From: Ancylobacter oerskovii
GTDB lineage: Bacteria; Pseudomonadota; Alphaproteobacteria; Rhizobiales; Xanthobacteraceae
Reading direction: 5' to 3'
Assembly (NCBI RefSeq): GCF_018390555.1
Contig: NZ_JAHBGB010000037.1
Span: forward strand, 248,001-312,000
DNA length: 64,000 nucleotides
The translations under genes and the position numbers were made by a program. Shown in pieces: positions 50,505 through 59,804 of this stretch. The notes under the pieces were generated by a model. It was not told where the DNA came from. It was given only the letters and a program-made list of their open reading frames with translations, and did not search any database. Each line of letters starts with the position of its first letter. Positions within the stretch are counted from its first letter, which is position 1.

Positions 50505-50972
50505 TTGCCAATCCTCGTCGCGTATTGCTTCGATCCGGCGTCCATGACCCGTCTCAACCGGAGGTGCTGGCCGACCTCCATTGGAGACTGGGTCTCAAAT
50601 CCTAGTGGATGACCGGCTTTTGTGCCAAATCCAGATTCGGAAGGAAGCCTCTCGGGATATGCATGCCGCATTCCGCTGCGAAGCGGCAACGGGGCTTTCC
50701 ACCCACGACAGGCAGGCGGGCGGCAGGCAAATGGGCCGGGAGCCATTCGAGGCGAGGAGCGAGGTTGCGGTCGCGGGCAGCGACCGCCCTGGCGCCGAAC
50801 CGACGGGGTATCGCGCCCCGGTGCATCCGTTCCCTGGGTTTCCCGGGAACGGCCGTCATCTACGATGCCGGATCACGCTTAAGGGGAGGTCATCTGCATC
50901 CGGGCCGCCTCGCTGAAGGCGGCGGGAAATCTTCGATAACCGACAAGGTACTGAGGATGCACCAAGAAAGAA
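50505..50972. other. Gene-poor gap before the tRNA
   Basis: 468 bases in which I find no convincing gene. A short inverted repeat (GGAGGT / ACCTCC at 50560-50579) is the only structure noted. Open frames here have no family resemblance or good ribosome sites. No direct repeat of the tRNA 3' end is seen. Confidence 0.5.
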
Positions 50973-51057
50973 TGGTGCGGTCGAGAGGACTCGAACCTCC
51001 ACGGTGTTACCCACTGCCACCTCAAGGCAGCGCGTCTACCAATTCCGCCACGACCGC
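50973..51057 (-). tRNA. tRNA-Leu (anticodon GAG)
   Basis: An 85-base tRNA on the minus strand. The acceptor stem GCGGTCG pairs with CGACCGC and is followed by an encoded ACCA end. The D-arm is TGGCGGAATTGGTAGACGCG, the anticodon loop TTGAGGT (GAG, reading CTC and CTT), then a long class II variable arm and a T-arm with GGTTCGAGTCC. The long variable arm is as expected for leucine. Confidence 0.95.
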
Positions 51058-51221
51058 AACCAAAGCGCCGGGAACCGAACCATCGGCTGGCCCCGCGGCG
51101 CGGCATCGTCTAACAGATCGGTTCCGGCTTCACAAGAGCCGCGCGCGGCTGTGGACAGGCTCATTCGCCGGGTCGGCCAAACCAGGAGACAGACGTGCTC
51201 CCGATGACTATCTGATCGCCC

Positions 51222-51947
51222 ATGGAACACACCGCGTCTCCCGCCCGCGACGATCTGACCGCCACCATGCTGCCGGAGCCCGGGGCGCCGCCGGTGCGCT
51301 GGCGCATCGCTTCCGCGCCGGTCGCCTATCCCGACGCCCTCGCGGAAATGGATACGCTTGCCCAGGCGATCGCCGCCGGCACCGCGCCGGAGACGGTCTG
51401 GCTGCTGGAGCATCCCGCGCTCTACACCGCCGGCACCAGCGCGCGGCCGGAGGACCTTGTGCAGCCCGACCGATTCCCGATCTTCCAGACCGGGCGCGGC
51501 GGCCAGTTCACCTATCACGGCCCCGGCCAGCGGGTCGCCTATGCCATGCTCGATCTCAAGCGGCGATCCCCCGACGTGCGGCGCTATGTGGCGACGCTGG
51601 AGGAATGGCTGATCCGCACGCTCTGGTCGTTCCATGTCCGCGGCGAGCGGCGCGAGGACCGAGTCGGCGTCTGGGTGAGGCGGCCCAATCGCGCCGGCTC
51701 GGGCGAGGACAAGATCGCCGCCCTCGGCATCCGGGTGCGGCGCTGGGTGACGATGCATGGCATCGCGCTGAACGTCGATCCGGCCCTCGACCATTTCGAC
51801 GGCATCATACCCTGCGGCGTACGCGAGCATGGCGTCACCAGCCTCGTCGACCTCGGCCTGCCGGTGACGATGGAAGACGTCGACCTCGCGCTACGGCGCG
51901 AATTCGAGGTGCTGTTCGGCCCCACCGTCGACGACACGACCGCCTGA
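51222..51947 (+). CDS. lipB: Lipoyl(octanoyl) transferase LipB
   Basis: Transfers octanoate from acyl carrier protein to lipoyl domains, the first step of endogenous lipoate assembly. The 241-residue protein has the signatures [45 protein letters not shown] and [26 protein letters not shown] (catalytic Lys region). The catalytic Cys lies in [18 protein letters not shown]. Stand-alone gene next to the tRNA; its stop is six bases from the end of the convergent acyP. Confidence 0.95.
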   Translation: MEHTASPARDDLTATMLPEPGAPPVRWRIASAPVAYPDALAEMDTLAQAIAAGTAPETVWLLEHPALYTAGTSARPEDLVQPDRFPIFQTGRGGQFTYHGPGQRVAYAMLDLKRRSPDVRRYVATLEEWLIRTLWSFHVRGERREDRVGVWVRRPNRAGSGEDKIAALGIRVRRWVTMHGIALNVDPALDHFDGIIPCGVREHGVTSLVDLGLPVTMEDVDLALRREFEVLFGPTVDDTTA

Positions 51948-51953
51948 CATTGG

Positions 51954-52259
51954 TCAGGCGGTCGGCCTGACCTCGAAGTCCTCCGGCGGCGTCCCGGCGG
52001 CCTCGAAACGTTCGATATCCCGGACGAGCGCGGCGGGCGGGCCGCGCCGGCAGGCATCGATCAACGTCTCCAGCGTGGCCTCGTCGGCGTGGAGCAGCGC
52101 TTCGACCGTGCCGTCGCGGCGGTTGCGGACCCAGCCTCTCAGGCCGAGCCGTCCGGCGGCGTCCGCGAGCCAGGCCCGATAGCCGACGCCCTGGACCCTG
52201 CCATGGACGACGATGCGCAGGCTGCGCGCGGCCTTCATGAGGTCACCGCGCAGCGACAT
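51954..52259 (-). CDS. acyP: Acylphosphatase
   Basis: Hydrolyses carboxyl-phosphate bonds such as those of acetyl phosphate and 1,3-bisphosphoglycerate. The 101-residue protein has the conserved catalytic motif LRIVVHGRVQGVGYRAWLADAAGRLGLRGWVRNRRDGTVEALLHAD with active Arg and Asn. Translation may start at the internal ATG at 52238 (MKAARSL), giving the usual ~94 residues. Confidence 0.93.
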   Translation of the reverse strand: MSLRGDLMKAARSLRIVVHGRVQGVGYRAWLADAAGRLGLRGWVRNRRDGTVEALLHADEATLETLIDACRRGPPAALVRDIERFEAAGTPPEDFEVRPTA

Positions 52260-52416
52260 GTTCCCCGGGGCGACGGCCCCCGGAATGCCCGGGGCCGACG
52301 GGGGGCGGGGAACGTTTCATCGGCTATTTGCGTTCGGCGGCGATGCTTCATAAAGAACAGCTCCATTCCACGAATCCGCAATTCGGACCTCGATCCGCAA
52401 CCTCCTGGAGGTCGGC

Positions 52417-53817
52417 ATGAACGACGATACCGATCTCGCCGTTCGTTCGGATGAGCGTGGCCCCGAGGACGAACTCGCCCTCATCGACGATCCCGCCTTC
52501 ATCGAGCGGGTCGAGGATGCGATCGAGGCGGGCCGCGGCGACGACCTGCGCGACCTCGTCGCCGATTTCCACGAGACCGACCTTGCCCGCCTGCTGGAAG
52601 CGCTGCCGGCGCCGGCGCGGCCGAAGCTCATCGAGCTGCTGGGCACCGATTTCGACTTCACCGCGCTGACCGAGCTCGACGAGACCGTCCGCGTCCAGAT
52701 CCTGGAGGAACTCGAAACCGAGACCGTGGTCGAGGGCGTGCGCGACCTCGATTCCGACGACGCGGTCTATATTCTCGAAGATCTCGACGATGCCGACAAG
52801 CAGGAGATCCTCGGCCACCTGCCGCTCACCGAGCGTGCGGCGCTGCAGCGCAGCCTCGACTACCCGGAAGAAAGCGCCGGCCGGCGCATGCAGACCGAGT
52901 TCATCGCGCTGCCGCCGTTCTGGACCGTCGGCCAGACGCTCGACTATATCGGCGAGACGGAAGGGCTGCCGGAAACCTTCTTCGAGGTCTTCGTCGTCGA
53001 CCCCACCTACCGCCTCGACGGCTCGGTGCCGCTCGACCGGCTGCTGCGCACCAAGCGCGGCCTGAAGCTCGGCGACGTGGTGACGCCCGACCGCCATGTG
53101 GTGCAGGCCGTCGACGACCAGGAGGACGTGGCGCGGGTGTTCGAGCGCTATAACCTCATCTCCACCCCGGTGGTGGACGGGGCGGGCCGGCTGGTCGGCG
53201 TGCTGACCGTCGACGACATCGTCGACGTCATCCAGGAGGAGGCCGACGAGGACGTGAAGGCGCTCGGCGGCGTCGCCGCCGACGAAGAGCTGTCCGACAG
53301 CTTCTGGTACATCGCCAAGAGCCGCTTTTCCTGGCTGCTTCTCAACCTCATCGCCGCCAATCTCGCCTCCTTCGTCATCTCGCTCTTCGAGGACGAATTG
53401 CAGAAGCTCGTCGCGCTGGCGGTTCTCATGCCGATCGTCGCCAGCCAGGGCGGCAATGCCGCGACCCAGACGATGACGGTCGCGGTGCGCGCGATCGCCA
53501 CGCGCGAGCTGCGCGCGAGCAATGCCCGCCGGGTGATCGCCCGCGAATTGCTGGTCGGGCTGTTCAACGGCGTGGTCTTCGCGGTGATCATGGCGGCCGT
53601 CGTCTTCGCCCGATTCGAGATCGCCGACCTCGGCATCATCATCGCGCTGGCGATGATCATCAATCTCGTCGCCGCCGCGCTCGGCGGCATATTGGTGCCG
53701 CTCGCCCTCAACAGGATCGGCGTCGATCCGGCGGTGTCGTCCGGGCCCTTCGTGACCACCATCACCGACGTGATCGGCTTCTTCGCTTTTCTGGGTATCG
53801 CGGCGCTCTGGTTCTGA
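52417..53817 (+). CDS. mgtE: Magnesium transporter MgtE
   Basis: Mg2+-gated channel of the inner membrane. 466 residues in the standard order: an N-domain superhelix (LADFHETDLARLLEALP ... LDSDDAVYILEDLDDADKQEILGHLP), two CBS domains (about residues 150-270, PDRHVVQAVDDQEDVARVFERYNLISTPVVDGAGRLVGVLTVDDIVDVI), and a five-helix pore with the signature MPIVASQGGNAATQTMTVAVRAI. Acidic residues in the N and CBS domains bind Mg2+ and close the channel. The gene stands alone. Confidence 0.96.
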   Translation: MNDDTDLAVRSDERGPEDELALIDDPAFIERVEDAIEAGRGDDLRDLVADFHETDLARLLEALPAPARPKLIELLGTDFDFTALTELDETVRVQILEELETETVVEGVRDLDSDDAVYILEDLDDADKQEILGHLPLTERAALQRSLDYPEESAGRRMQTEFIALPPFWTVGQTLDYIGETEGLPETFFEVFVVDPTYRLDGSVPLDRLLRTKRGLKLGDVVTPDRHVVQAVDDQEDVARVFERYNLISTPVVDGAGRLVGVLTVDDIVDVIQEEADEDVKALGGVAADEELSDSFWYIAKSRFSWLLLNLIAANLASFVISLFEDELQKLVALAVLMPIVASQGGNAATQTMTVAVRAIATRELRASNARRVIARELLVGLFNGVVFAVIMAAVVFARFEIADLGIIIALAMIINLVAAALGGILVPLALNRIGVDPAVSSGPFVTTITDVIGFFAFLGIAALWF

Positions 53818-53818
53818 T

Positions 53819-53839
53819 CCGCATTTGCGCGGAATGCGG
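53819..53839 (+). terminator. Hairpin after mgtE
   Basis: CCGCATT / AATGCGG forms a 7-bp perfect stem with a 7-base loop, starting two bases after the mgtE stop. No U-run follows. It is a possible terminator. Confidence 0.4.
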
Positions 53840-53935
53840 CGATGATGTCTCATGACCGGGATCGGCAGGGCCGGCGATCCGTCAGCGCTTTCTAACCAGC
53901 TTCAGTGTCGCCCGTGCGCGGCGAGTAAGGCGGCA

Positions 53936-56194
53936 ATGCGCATTCCGATCCACAGCGGGGCCGGCATGGCGTCGGCAAAGGCGAGCGACCGCACGATCGT
54001 GGCGGTGGCGCTGGTGGTGTGCGCGGCGATTCTCGCCATGGGAACCTTCGCCTTGCTGGCCGCCGACCGCGTCGATACCGCGGCGCGGCAGCGATGGGCC
54101 GAGCTGGTCGCCCATGCGCTGGACAGCCGGATCGGCCTGCTGCAACGCGATCTCGCCAGCTTCGCGCATTGGGACGAGTCGGTGCTGCGCACTGCTTATT
54201 TCCTGGATGTCGACTGGGTCCATCGCAATTTCGGCAAGTGGCTGCACAACCAGGCCAATCACGACCGTTCCTACATCATGCTGGACACGGCGGTCGCCTA
54301 TGCCGCGATCGACGGCGAGCCGGTTTCCGCCGAGCGGGCCACCTTCGACCGGCGCGCCATCCTTCCGTTCATCCTCGACGTCCAGAAGGTGCTTGCGGAG
54401 CGGACCGAGCGGGACAAGGCGCAGGCCGGCGCGGAGATCGCCGGCGTGGCCGCACCGGCCTTTCGCGCCGGATACGTCCGTATCGAGGGCCGGCCGGCGC
54501 TCATCGGGGCCATCGGCATCACACCGGATTATGGCCGTGTGATCGAGCCGGAGCAGATGGCGCCGGTGGCGGTGAGCGTGCAGTTCCTCGACGAACGGTT
54601 CCTCGAGGACCTCGCGCATGAGACGCGGATCGCCGAGCCGGCGCTCAGTCCCACGCCGCCGACTTCCAGCCGCAACGGCGTTCCGATTCCGTTCGCCAGC
54701 AAGGAGACCGAACCCGCCTGGCTGGTGTGGAGGCCGGATACGCCCGGTACCGCCCTGCTGCGTGCCCTGCTGCCGGCGCTGATCGCCACGACGGTGCTGC
54801 TGCTGACCGCCGCCACCGCCGTGCTGTGGTACGCGCGCCGGGCGACGCAGAACCTCGCGGCGAGCGAGGCCTATGCCTCGCGGCTCGCCTATGTCGACCC
54901 GCTTTGCGGGCTTCCCAATCGCGCAATGCTGATGCGGGTGCTCGGCGACCGCCTCGAACGCCTGGAGGCGGAGGGGCGCAAGCTGGCGGTCTTCTTTCTC
55001 GATCTCGATGGCTTCAAGGACATCAACGACACGCTCGGCCACCATGTCGGCGACGTGCTGCTGGCGGAAATCGGGACGCGGCTGAAGGACCTGTCGATAC
55101 CGGGGCTGCTGGCCTCGCGATTCGGCGGCGACGAATTCGTCATTCTCGTGCCGCTCGACGACGTGCCGGGGGAGGTCGAGGCGATCGGCACCCTCATCCT
55201 GGAAGCGGTGCGCCGGCCCATGGCGATCGGGGGGCATGCGCTGGTGGTCAGCGGGTCGATCGGCGCGACGATCGCCCCGACCCACAGCAGCGAGGCCAGC
55301 GAGCTGATCCGGCTCGCCGATATCGCGGTGTATCGTGCCAAGGCCGAAGGGCGCGGCATGCTCCGCGCGTTCGAGCCGCGCATGGAGCAGGAGGTCCGCC
55401 AGCGGCGGGAGATCGAGGTCGACCTGCAACGGGCGCTGAGAGACAACGAACTGACGCTGTTCTACCAGCCGCAATTCTCCACCGACGGTCACACCGTGGT
55501 GGGCTTCGAGGCGCTGCTGCGCTGGCTGCACCCTTCGCGCGGGCTCATCTCGCCCGCAGAGTTCGTGCCGGTGGCCGAGCAGTCCGGCCTGATCAGCGAG
55601 CTCGATCTCTGGGCGGTGCGCCGGGCCTGCGAGCAGGCCATCGGCTGGGGGGCGGGCCGCGTGGCGGTCAACCTCTCGCCGATCGATTTCCGCATGCCCG
55701 ATCTGGCCGACGCGATCTGGCGGATCCTCGAGGAGACCGGCTTCCCGGCCGAGCGGCTGGAAATCGAGATCACCGAGAACCTGCTGCTGGGCAACCAGCC
55801 CGAGGCCTTCGCCTCGCTGACGGCGCTGCGCAACATGGGGGTTCGGATCGCCCTCGACGATTTCGGCTCCGGCTATTCCTCGCTCGGCTATCTCCGGCGT
55901 TTCCGCGTCGACACGATCAAGATCGACCGCAGCTTCATCCAGAACATCGGCAAGACCGACGATGCCGCAGCGATCATCGACTGCGTGGTGCGCCTCGCCC
56001 GTGCGCTCGCGATCACCGTCACCGCCGAGGGCGTGGAGACCCGCGAGCAACTGCGCTATCTCCAGTCGGTCGGTTGCCATCATGTCCAGGGCTACCTCCT
56101 GGCCAGCCCCATGCCGGTGAGCAGCCTCGGGCGCTATCTCGACCAGCTGCGGCATGCCCGGGATCATGCCGTCGACCGCCAACCGGGGAAGTGA
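53936..56194 (+). CDS. Membrane GGDEF-EAL protein with CHASE4-like sensor
   Basis: A 752-residue cyclic-di-GMP enzyme. The first membrane helix (~20-42) is followed by a periplasmic CHASE4-like domain (WAELVAHALDSRIGLLQRDLASFAHWDESVLRTAYFLDVDWVHRNFGKWLHNQ). A second helix (~274-300) leads to the GGDEF domain with intact motif GGDEF at 397-401, then the EAL domain with EAL at 525-527 and DDFGSGYSSLGYL, KIDRSFI and TAEGVETREQ. Both motifs look active, so net direction is not predictable. The ATG at 53936 has an AAGG site. A YdcF gene overlaps its stop. Confidence 0.93.
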   Translation: MRIPIHSGAGMASAKASDRTIVAVALVVCAAILAMGTFALLAADRVDTAARQRWAELVAHALDSRIGLLQRDLASFAHWDESVLRTAYFLDVDWVHRNFGKWLHNQANHDRSYIMLDTAVAYAAIDGEPVSAERATFDRRAILPFILDVQKVLAERTERDKAQAGAEIAGVAAPAFRAGYVRIEGRPALIGAIGITPDYGRVIEPEQMAPVAVSVQFLDERFLEDLAHETRIAEPALSPTPPTSSRNGVPIPFASKETEPAWLVWRPDTPGTALLRALLPALIATTVLLLTAATAVLWYARRATQNLAASEAYASRLAYVDPLCGLPNRAMLMRVLGDRLERLEAEGRKLAVFFLDLDGFKDINDTLGHHVGDVLLAEIGTRLKDLSIPGLLASRFGGDEFVILVPLDDVPGEVEAIGTLILEAVRRPMAIGGHALVVSGSIGATIAPTHSSEASELIRLADIAVYRAKAEGRGMLRAFEPRMEQEVRQRREIEVDLQRALRDNELTLFYQPQFSTDGHTVVGFEALLRWLHPSRGLISPAEFVPVAEQSGLISELDLWAVRRACEQAIGWGAGRVAVNLSPIDFRMPDLADAIWRILEETGFPAERLEIEITENLLLGNQPEAFASLTALRNMGVRIALDDFGSGYSSLGYLRRFRVDTIKIDRSFIQNIGKTDDAAAIIDCVVRLARALAITVTAEGVETREQLRYLQSVGCHHVQGYLLASPMPVSSLGRYLDQLRHARDHAVDRQPGK

Positions 56195-57012
56195 TGGAGG
56201 GCGCATCGGCATCCGCCTTCTTCTATGCGGCCAAGTTCCTGTGGATGCTGGCGGTGCCGTCGACCGCGCTGACCCTGCTCGCGGGGATAGGATTGCTGGT
56301 CGCGTGGCACCATCCGCGGGCCGGCTGGTGGATGACGGCGCTCGGCGTGCTCGGCCTCGTGGGCTTCGGGCTCGGTCCCTTCGGGCGCGTGCTGGCGGTA
56401 CCGCTGGAGAATCGCTTCCCCGCCTTCGTCGACGACGGGCGGCCCGTCGCCGGCGTGGTGGTGCTGGGCGGCAGCGAGCGGCCGGACATCGCGGCGGCGC
56501 GCGGTCAGCCGGCCCTGACCCAGGCCGGCGAGCGACTGATGGCGCTTGCCGATCTCTCGCGGCGCTATCCCGAGGCGCGGATCCTGTTTTCCGGCGGCAG
56601 CGGCGACATCGGGCGGCCGCCGCTTTCGGAGGCCGACGTCGTGCGCATGGCGTTGCCGCAGCTCGGCGTCGACCCGGCGCGGGTCAGCTTCGAAGCCGCC
56701 TCGCGCAACACCGCCGAGAATGCCGCCCTGTCGCGGGAACTGGCGCGGCCGGCACCGGGAGAGCGCTGGCTGCTCGTCACCTCCGCCCTGCACATGCCGC
56801 GCGCCATGGGGTGCTTCGAAGCCGCCGGCTTCCCTGTCATCGCCTATCCGGTGGATTACCGCACCACCGGCGCGCCGCAATGGACCCGGCCCTTCGCGCG
56901 CGTGAGCGAGGGCCTGGAAATGACCGACGCCGCCCTGCGCGAATGGATCGGGCTGGTCGCCTACCGGCTCACCGGGCGCATCGACCGGCTGCTTCCCGGT
57001 CCCGGCGCCTAG
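56194..57012 (+). CDS. YdcF/ElyC family membrane protein (DUF218)
   Basis: A 272-residue protein with two N-terminal membrane helices and a DUF218 domain (VAGVVVLGGSERPDIAAARGQPALTQAGERLMALADLSRRYPEARILFSGGSG ... EAASRNTAENAALSREL ... WLLVTSALHMPRAMGCFEAAGFPVIAYPVDY). ElyC-type members affect envelope and peptidoglycan precursor metabolism. The ATG shares a base with the preceding stop (TGATG), so it is coupled to the c-di-GMP gene. Confidence 0.92.
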   Translation: MEGASASAFFYAAKFLWMLAVPSTALTLLAGIGLLVAWHHPRAGWWMTALGVLGLVGFGLGPFGRVLAVPLENRFPAFVDDGRPVAGVVVLGGSERPDIAAARGQPALTQAGERLMALADLSRRYPEARILFSGGSGDIGRPPLSEADVVRMALPQLGVDPARVSFEAASRNTAENAALSRELARPAPGERWLLVTSALHMPRAMGCFEAAGFPVIAYPVDYRTTGAPQWTRPFARVSEGLEMTDAALREWIGLVAYRLTGRIDRLLPGPGA

Positions 57013-57302
57013 TCCGCCGCCGGCGCGGCATGTGCCGGCGGGCCCAGCCGGTAGACACCGCGAAAATCGGACGGGTCGACAAGCTTGCCCTTGCGGTAGA
57101 TGCCGAGCGTGCCGTCCAGGGCCAGCCGCACGGCCACCCGCTTCACCAGCGGCAGCACGGCCTGCCATTTCCCCTCCGGCATCAGCGCGCGAGCGGGGGT
57201 CTCCGGGCCGATCGTGCGGGAAGCGCCTGCAAGCGCGGCGCGGATCGCCGCCTCGACGTCGCTGTCGGAGGGCAGGGCGGGGTGCGAGGCGCTTTCGGTC
57301 AT
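57009..57302 (-). CDS. DUF3253 family protein
   Basis: A 97-residue protein matching the small winged-helix-like DUF3253 family: VEAAIRAALAGASRTIGPETPARALMPEGKWQAVLPLVKRVAVRLALDGTLGIYRKGKLVDPSDFRGVYRLG. Function unknown. It overlaps the convergent YdcF gene by four bases, and its ATG overlaps the stop of the DUF599 gene upstream, with which it forms an operon. Confidence 0.82.
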   Translation of the reverse strand: MTESASHPALPSDSDVEAAIRAALAGASRTIGPETPARALMPEGKWQAVLPLVKRVAVRLALDGTLGIYRKGKLVDPSDFRGVYRLGPPAHAAPAAD

Positions 57303-57997
57303 GAGTTTTCCAAGGTGGTGGTCTCGTCAAGTATCCAGTGCGAATCCCGCCCGAACTGGCGGTTCAGCATCACCACGAAGATGGCGACGGTGCCGATGAT
57401 GAGCACCCATCCGTTGATGTACCAGCCGAGATAGGCAATGGCGAAGAAGAAGGCGCGCTGGCCGCGATTGAAGTGCCGGCCGGCGAGGGTGGCCATGCGC
57501 GACAGCTTGGCGACATGCGCCTGTGCCTGGGGGGTCGCGGCCTCCGAGGGGGGCGGCGTCGAGCCGAGCAGGATCGCGGTGTAGTTGAACAGCCGATAGG
57601 CCCAGGCGAATTTGAAGAACACATGGGCGAAGATGAGGGTGATGCCCAGCGTCTTCATCTCCCAGCCGGCCCGGTCGATCTGCACCATGGGAAGGTGGGA
57701 GAAGATGGCGAGCACCTCCTCGGTCGAGCGCAGAATCGCCAGCGAGGCGCCGATGGCGAGCAGCGAGGTGGAGGCGAAGAAGGCCGTGCCATTTTGCAGC
57801 GCGGCGATGATCTGGGTGTCGACGATGCGGTTCTCGCGCGTCAGCATCCGCTGCATCCATTCGTGACGGAACGCGTCCATCCGCTGGTTCAGCGTGCGGC
57901 CCTCCGCCCAATGGCCTTCCATCAGCTGGTGATAGGCGAACCAGGCGAGCGCGAAGACCGCGAGGGCTCCATAGTCGAGATAGGAAAAGCCGATCAT
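57299..57997 (-). CDS. DUF599 family membrane protein
   Basis: A 232-residue membrane protein with about four helices, matching DUF599: FAYHQLMEGHWAEGRTLNQRMDAFRHEWMQRMLTRENRIVDTQIIAALQNGTAFFASTSLLAIGASLAIL and GRHFNRGQRAFFFAIAYLGWYINGWVLIIGTVAIFVVMLNRQF. The ATG at 57997 has a GGAGG site 8 bases upstream. An ATG 15 bases earlier is a close alternative. Function unknown. Confidence 0.88.
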   Translation of the reverse strand: MIGFSYLDYGALAVFALAWFAYHQLMEGHWAEGRTLNQRMDAFRHEWMQRMLTRENRIVDTQIIAALQNGTAFFASTSLLAIGASLAILRSTEEVLAIFSHLPMVQIDRAGWEMKTLGITLIFAHVFFKFAWAYRLFNYTAILLGSTPPPSEAATPQAQAHVAKLSRMATLAGRHFNRGQRAFFFAIAYLGWYINGWVLIIGTVAIFVVMLNRQFGRDSHWILDETTTLENS

Positions 57998-58281
57998 GGA
58001 CTTGGCCTCCATTTCCGGCTCCGTTCCGATTCGGGTTGGCTGCCAGGCTGGCCGCCGCATGGTGGTGGGGTGAGCGGAGCCTTTCAAGGCGGCGGAAAAC
58101 GACCGTTGTGCAAAAGTCGGGCATGCGTCATTTGCGCACCAGATCTGTGGATTTTGCGGTGCAGCCCTTCCCTAACGCGATTGCAGCAGTGGTAACGATT
58201 CATTAAATATCGTAACAATTCGCCTGTGACCGACGTGCATTCCGGTCATGGCGGTGAATGTGAATGATTCGGAGCTCACGA

Positions 58282-58407
58282 ATGAATTCCCTTACCGAGC
58301 GCTCCTGCTGGGGAGTTGCACGCTGGGCTGTCGTCGCCTTCCTTGCGGGCGTCGCGCTCGTCTATCTTTTCGGCGGCTTCAACGGCGCGAGCGCCGTCGT
58401 CGGCTGA
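58282..58407 (+). CDS. 41-residue single-helix membrane protein, unknown
   Basis: A short frame of 41 codons reads MNSLTERSCWGVARW, then a hydrophobic helix AVVAFLAGVALVYLFGGF, then NGASAVVG. A GGAG ribosome site lies 7 bases before the ATG, and the 80 bases upstream are AT-rich (ATTAAATATCG), resembling a promoter. The basic-then-hydrophobic layout predicts an inner-membrane peptide. No family recognised. Confidence 0.6.
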   Translation: MNSLTERSCWGVARWAVVAFLAGVALVYLFGGFNGASAVVG

Positions 58408-58576
58408 TCGCCAAACACGGAACAGCCCCTGCCGACATTGCGGTCGATGCCTCCCGTGTGACCTTCGCCTGACGCATCACCGACGCTGATGGGCGCCATG
58501 ACGGCTCTCCGCTTGTCCGCGCGGCCCTGCCGGATCACTCTGGCATGAGGCGCGACGCAAAGGCGAAGAGGGGCCC

Positions 58577-59251
58577 ATGACACTGAAGCTGCTGATCGGC
58601 AACAAGAACTATTCCTCCTGGTCGCTGCGGCCCTGGCTGCTGCTCAAGGCCTTCGGCATCGCCTTCGACGAGGAGGTGGTGCTGCTGGGGGATGCGGACT
58701 TCAAGGCGCGGATCGCGGCGCATTCGCCGGCGCGCCAGGTTCCGGTGCTGATCGACGGCGAGGTGGCGGTGTGGGAGACGCTGGCCATCATCGAGCACAT
58801 CGCCGAACGCTTTCCCGACACGCCGATCTGGCCCGCCGCACCGGCGGCACGGGCCTATGCGCGTTCCATCGCCACCGAGATGCATGGCGGCTTCGGCGCC
58901 TTGCGCTCGGCCGTGCCGATGAATCTGTGGCGCCCCGTGGAGTTGCGCGAGCTGCCGGCGAAGGCCGTCGCCGACCTTGACGGCATCACCGCCCGCTGGC
59001 GGTCGGCACGCCAGCGTTTCGGCGCGGGCGGCGATTTCCTGTTCGGCGGCTTCAGCGCGGCCGACGCCATGTATGCGCCGGTCGCCACTCGCATCCGCAC
59101 CTATGGGCTGCCCGTCGACGCGGTGTCCGCCGCCTATGTCGAGGCGATCCACGCGCACCCCGCCTTTGCCGAATGGAAGGCGGCGGCGCTGAAGGAGGAG
59201 CAGGTCCTGCCGGTCGACGAGGTCGACTGGCCGGAGGTGAAGCGCGTATAG
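58577..59251 (+). CDS. Glutathione S-transferase family protein
   Basis: A 224-residue soluble GST. The N-terminal thioredoxin-like domain (LKLLIGNKNYSSWSLRPWLLLKAFGIAFDEEVVLLG ... SPARQVPVLIDGEVAVWETLAIIEHIAERFPD) has a serine-rich active-site SSWS. The C-terminal helical domain contains FLFGGFSAADAMYAPVATRIRTYG. It conjugates or reduces electrophiles with glutathione; the specific substrate is unknown. It begins a short plus-strand run with the DUF1489 gene. Confidence 0.93.
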   Translation: MTLKLLIGNKNYSSWSLRPWLLLKAFGIAFDEEVVLLGDADFKARIAAHSPARQVPVLIDGEVAVWETLAIIEHIAERFPDTPIWPAAPAARAYARSIATEMHGGFGALRSAVPMNLWRPVELRELPAKAVADLDGITARWRSARQRFGAGGDFLFGGFSAADAMYAPVATRIRTYGLPVDAVSAAYVEAIHAHPAFAEWKAAALKEEQVLPVDEVDWPEVKRV

Positions 59252-59305
59252 GACATCCCCGCGCGGCCCGTCGCCGCGCGACGTTTCCCTTCAGGCTGAC
59301 TCTGA

Positions 59306-59737
59306 ATGCCGTTGCACCTTCTCAAGCTTTGCGTCGGGGCCGAATCGATCAAGGATCTCGAGGACTGGATCGTCGAGACGCTGGCGGCGCGCGACGCGCA
59401 GGGGCGCCCCGCGGAACAGACCCACACCACCCGCATGGTGCCGACCCGGATCGACGAGATACTCGACGGCGGTTCGCTCTATTGGGTGATCAAGGGCGAG
59501 GTGGCGTGCCGTCAGAGGCTGGCCGCCATCCGTCCCTTCGTCGATTCCGAGGGCATACGTCGCTGCCATCTGGTGCTGGAACCGAAAGTGCACCGGGTGG
59601 AGCCGCGGCCCAGTCGGCCGTTCCAGGGCTGGCGCTATCTCGCGGCCAAGGATGCGCCGGGCGATCTTGCCGGCGAGCGGGGCTCGACCTTGCCCGACGA
59701 ACTGCGCCGCGAGTTGAGGTCGCTCGGCCTGCTGTGA
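59306..59737 (+). CDS. DUF1489 family protein
   Basis: A 143-residue protein of DUF1489, found almost only in Alphaproteobacteria. Family sequence: LHLLKLCVGAESIKDLEDWI, HTTRMVPTRIDEILDGGSLYWVIKGEVACRQRLAAIRPF, HLVLEPKVHRVEPRPSRPFQGWRYL. Function unknown. It lies 54 bases after the GST gene. Confidence 0.92.
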   Translation: MPLHLLKLCVGAESIKDLEDWIVETLAARDAQGRPAEQTHTTRMVPTRIDEILDGGSLYWVIKGEVACRQRLAAIRPFVDSEGIRRCHLVLEPKVHRVEPRPSRPFQGWRYLAAKDAPGDLAGERGSTLPDELRRELRSLGLL

Positions 59738-59804
59738 CGCGGGATGGAACCGAATCGGTGCGTGCCGGCGTTGTCCTTGCGGAAAACGTCGACAGGAGGG
59801 ACCG

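Noticed and set aside
50609..50972. Open frames in the gap before the tRNA
   Set aside because: Several frames cross the gap on both strands, but none has a ribosome site, hydrophobic pattern or family resemblance, and one runs through the tRNA.
50973..51057. tRNA-Leu as an integration site for a mobile element
   Set aside because: No integrase and no repeated 3' end of the tRNA were seen nearby, and the neighbours are housekeeping genes.
53882..56212. A 776-codon minus-strand open frame over the GGDEF-EAL gene
   Set aside because: The opposite strand carries intact GGDEF and EAL motifs. The antisense product has no recognisable fold.
58190..58216. Inverted repeat GTAACGAT / ATCGTAAC upstream of the small membrane protein
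   Set aside because: The arms carry a mismatch and the region is AT-rich, so chance pairing is likely. It was kept only as promoter context.
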